In this document: piece by piece, positions 13,472-15,443 of the stretch
Position numbering within the stretch: the first letter of the stretch is position 1
How the letters are laid out: every line of letters begins with the position of its first letter
Assembly: GCA_016293915.1 (NCBI GenBank)
Contig: JAEDCY010000053.1
Location: 1 to 15,443, forward strand
Length of the DNA stretch: 15,443 nucleotides
Source of the DNA: Treponema sp.
GTDB lineage: Bacteria > Spirochaetota > Spirochaetia > Treponematales > Treponemataceae
Direction of reading: 5' to 3'
Program-made: the position numbers and the translations under genes
The notes under the pieces: generated by a model
What the model was told of the DNA's origin: nothing
Seen by the model: only the letters and a program-made list of their open reading frames with translations
Databases searched by the model: none

Positions 13472-14500
13472 TTAATTTCCAAACAGAATATTATAAGCAA
13501 TATTTTGTGCATCGATTGAATTGGCATCTGCAGGAGTTACTGTCGAAGCAGATTGTACAGCAGGATTTCCTGAAAGTGAAGCCATTGTCTGAGCATCAGC
13601 AAGACTCTGAACCTGTTTTGTCTGGGCATCGGTTATAATTTTAGTTCGTTCAGTTCTACTGTCCTGTACAATTTTTACAAGCTCTTGCTGAGCTGCTGCT
13701 TTCTGTTTTTCTGGTTCAAGTTCTACTTGTACTTGTGCCATTGCAGCACTATAAGCAAGCTCCTGTTCTTTTTCCTGCTGGCTCATAACAGTTGGATGGC
13801 GAGCATCATACATCATCTGATTTACCATATCCATTACTGCTTTTTCATCCATTGAAAGTTCTTCTGGCATTTCTCCTAGAACCTTTTTTAAATATGTTGC
13901 AGTTGTTCTTGCCCAGGTTGTCTGTGGTATTACATATACCTGATACATAATACATTTACGACTAATTTTTCCTGTAAGAGCATCTTCCTCATCTACAATT
14001 TGATAAAATTCAGTACGTTTTTCATGTCCTGTTATTTCTACAGAAGACTGAGCCTGTGTTACTTCCATAATTGCACTTTTTGTAGCTGAATCTATAGCAC
14101 CAGAACGAGACTGTTCAGTGGCATAGTTATTTACAGACTGCTGAAGTTCTTTTGCAATTTGTCTTGCATACTGCATATCAGCTCTCATTTGTGCACTTCT
14201 TACATCTGAAGCACTTATATATGAAACCTTTATGACATCATCATCTGAAATACCAAACTGTGCTTTGTATTGTGAATAATCACCAAGAAAAAGCGGAGCC
14301 AACCAAGTAGGACGAGCTTCGCCACCTACAGAACGTGCAGTCCAGTCACGAAGATAAGTTTTATTTGCCTTTACCTCATAGTCGCTTTCTGCTCTTGATT
14401 CTTTTGTTACATTCGTATCTGATTTAATAGCGTTTGTAGTTCCGCAGCCTGTAATAAAAAGTGTCGCAAAAATGATACTTCCAATTAATTTTTTTTTCAT
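13472..14500 (-). CDS. LPP20-like lipoprotein with Ala/Gln-rich helical tail
   Basis: This 342-residue protein is a predicted lipoprotein (MKKKLIG, hydrophobic stretch, lipobox ITGC with Cys19). The middle part (about 70-205) shows the LPP20/FlgP-type pattern of a Tyr-rich first strand, then an Ala-rich helix RSAQMRADMQYARQIAKELQQSV, and a strand EFYQIVDEEDALTGKISRKCIMYQVYVIP. From about 240 to 310 is a long charged and Ala/Gln-rich helical segment (EKEQELAYSAAMAQVQVELEPEK and onward), then a low-complexity Ser/Ala/Thr tail. The start has GGAGG (complement of 14508-14512). It is 28 bases downstream of the LPP20-like gene and 66 ahead of the CsgG-like gene (both measured to their ATG or stop). 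The function is unknown; an outer-membrane structural or assembly role is plausible. Confidence 0.7.
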   Translation of the reverse strand: MKKKLIGSIIFATLFITGCGTTNAIKSDTNVTKESRAESDYEVKANKTYLRDWTARSVGGEARPTWLAPLFLGDYSQYKAQFGISDDDVIKVSYISASDVRSAQMRADMQYARQIAKELQQSVNNYATEQSRSGAIDSATKSAIMEVTQAQSSVEITGHEKRTEFYQIVDEEDALTGKISRKCIMYQVYVIPQTTWARTTATYLKKVLGEMPEELSMDEKAVMDMVNQMMYDARHPTVMSQQEKEQELAYSAAMAQVQVELEPEKQKAAAQQELVKIVQDSRTERTKIITDAQTKQVQSLADAQTMASLSGNPAVQSASTVTPADANSIDAQNIAYNILFGN

Positions 14501-14528
14501 AAAAATTCCTCCATATATATTTTTGCCT

Positions 14529-15443
14529 CTAAAGAGACATAAATTCCTTTTGTAATAATTTTAATATTTCTTGAGATAGTGAAGTGTAAGCCCTTTGTTG
14601 TGCTACAGTTGGATTCTTTGCACCAATTCTTTTAAATTGCCCTTCTCCAGAAAAAAGAACAGTATCTCTTGTTTCAATTTTTAAAGAAAATGATGGCGAA
14701 TAAAATATTCCTGCAGGAAGAACTTTTGAATTTTCGATGACTTTTATATAACAGAAATATTGAGAGTTATTATCAACTATTGTAATTCCATAATTTGAAA
14801 AAAAACTTCGAATAGCCCTTGAAACAGAATCTTCAAAATCATTTTCACAAAAGATAGAAATAGAACATTGCTTTGCTATTCTTCTAAGCATTGGTTCAAT
14901 TTCTAAAAGATGATTTCTTGTTCCACTGAACTTTTCAGCTTGATTTGGATTTAATATTTGTGCAAAGTCAAGTTTTTTATAAAGTTTATTTTCTTGTGCA
15001 TTTTGGTATGCCTTTGAAAGACCTGCAATTTTTAGAATCGCATCGTTTTGAGAAATTGCATCAGAATAAAATTGTTCAAATTGAGAGATCCAGTCATTTA
15101 ATTTGGGTTCATATATTATCCATGCTTCTTTTCGTTCTATATATGCAATCACTTCGTATTGCTTTTGTTTTTTGTCATATTTAGGTTTTGTATAATGAAC
15201 TGCAAACAATTCTGTATAGGACTGAACAAAAACTTCTTCGGAAAGAGTTGTTTCAAAATTTGAATCATTCAATATTGTTTGTTCTTTAGCTTGAACAGAA
15301 ATATTCATCTGAAAAAATTTTGATAATGCCGCTAGTGCTTTGCTTTCAGCAGAATCCTTTGTTGAACCATAGCCTAACTGTGCAATATATGCTGGATTGT
15401 TCAAAATATCTTCTGCTAAAAGTGGGAAACACAAACTAAATAG
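14529..15443 (-). CDS. Secreted LPP20-like protein, 5' end beyond the window
   Basis: The minus-strand frame is open to the right edge (15443), so the N-terminus is missing. The first visible residues LFSLCFPLLAED are the end of a signal peptide with likely cleavage after LLA. The internal TTG at 15434 is not a likely start. The first domain (about 15-110 of the visible part) carries the LPP20-type pattern: IAQLGYGSTKDSAESKALAALSKFFQMNISVQ, followed by YTELFAVHYTKPKYDKKQKQYEVIAYIERKEA. The middle is helical; the last 130 residues look like a second alpha/beta domain of the CsgG/LPP20 sort (RRIAKQCSISIFCENDF to LKIETRDTVLFSGEGQF). It is the first visible gene of the operon with the two lipoproteins that follow. 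Exact role unknown. Confidence 0.68.
   Translation of the reverse strand, partial: LFSLCFPLLAEDILNNPAYIAQLGYGSTKDSAESKALAALSKFFQMNISVQAKEQTILNDSNFETTLSEEVFVQSYTELFAVHYTKPKYDKKQKQYEVIAYIERKEAWIIYEPKLNDWISQFEQFYSDAISQNDAILKIAGLSKAYQNAQENKLYKKLDFAQILNPNQAEKFSGTRNHLLEIEPMLRRIAKQCSISIFCENDFEDSVSRAIRSFFSNYGITIVDNNSQYFCYIKVIENSKVLPAGIFYSPSFSLKIETRDTVLFSGEGQFKRIGAKNPTVAQQRAYTSLSQEILKLLQKEFMSL

Overview
The window looks like a piece of a spirochaete chromosome, most likely a gut or rumen Treponema. This rests on the run of spirochaete-style lipoproteins, a low-to-moderate GC content that varies between genes, and intergenic gaps full of short dispersed palindromes. The genus is an inference; no rRNA or tRNA is present to fix it.

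Layout. Positions 1-2162 hold an MmeI/YeeA-type adenine DNA methyltransferase that has lost its N-terminal part. From about 2440 to 6822 is a housekeeping block: a YchJ-like SEC-C protein, a 23S rRNA 2'-O-methyltransferase of the RlmB type, a divergent hemolysin III-like membrane protein with an added charged N-terminal segment, exodeoxyribonuclease III on the minus strand, and the tRNA t6A dehydratase TcdA. Between these genes lie REP-like palindromes (2264-2288, 2952-2991, 6932-6977) and a roughly 240-base nested palindrome (4832-5069).

Positions 7000-11650 form an accessory, AT-rich region. An ORF6N/PLD-like gene has been cut in two by an 84-base hairpin element flanked by a near-perfect 10-base direct repeat. 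A repeat-rich gap follows, then a minus-strand RloA-RloB (AbiL-like) defence pair. Divergent from it is a small plus-strand cassette: a heavily structured leader, a 97-residue HNH-like zinc-finger protein whose Shine-Dalgarno sequence lies inside the leader stem, a perfect 12-bp hairpin, and an all-helical 193-residue protein of unknown function. A small DUF3606 protein faces it on the minus strand.

Positions 11890-15443 hold a minus-strand envelope operon that begins beyond the right edge: a secreted LPP20-like protein, an LPP20-like lipoprotein with an Ala/Gln-rich helical tail, and a CsgG-like lipoprotein. It ends in a terminator at 11821-11854. Between that terminator and DUF3606 is an orphan plus-strand terminator (11787-11818) with no plus-strand gene ahead of it, so a small RNA may be present.

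The best candidate for something undescribed is the structured leader plus HNH-like protein plus helical protein cassette beside RloAB. The split ORF6N gene is the clearest example of recent element insertion.
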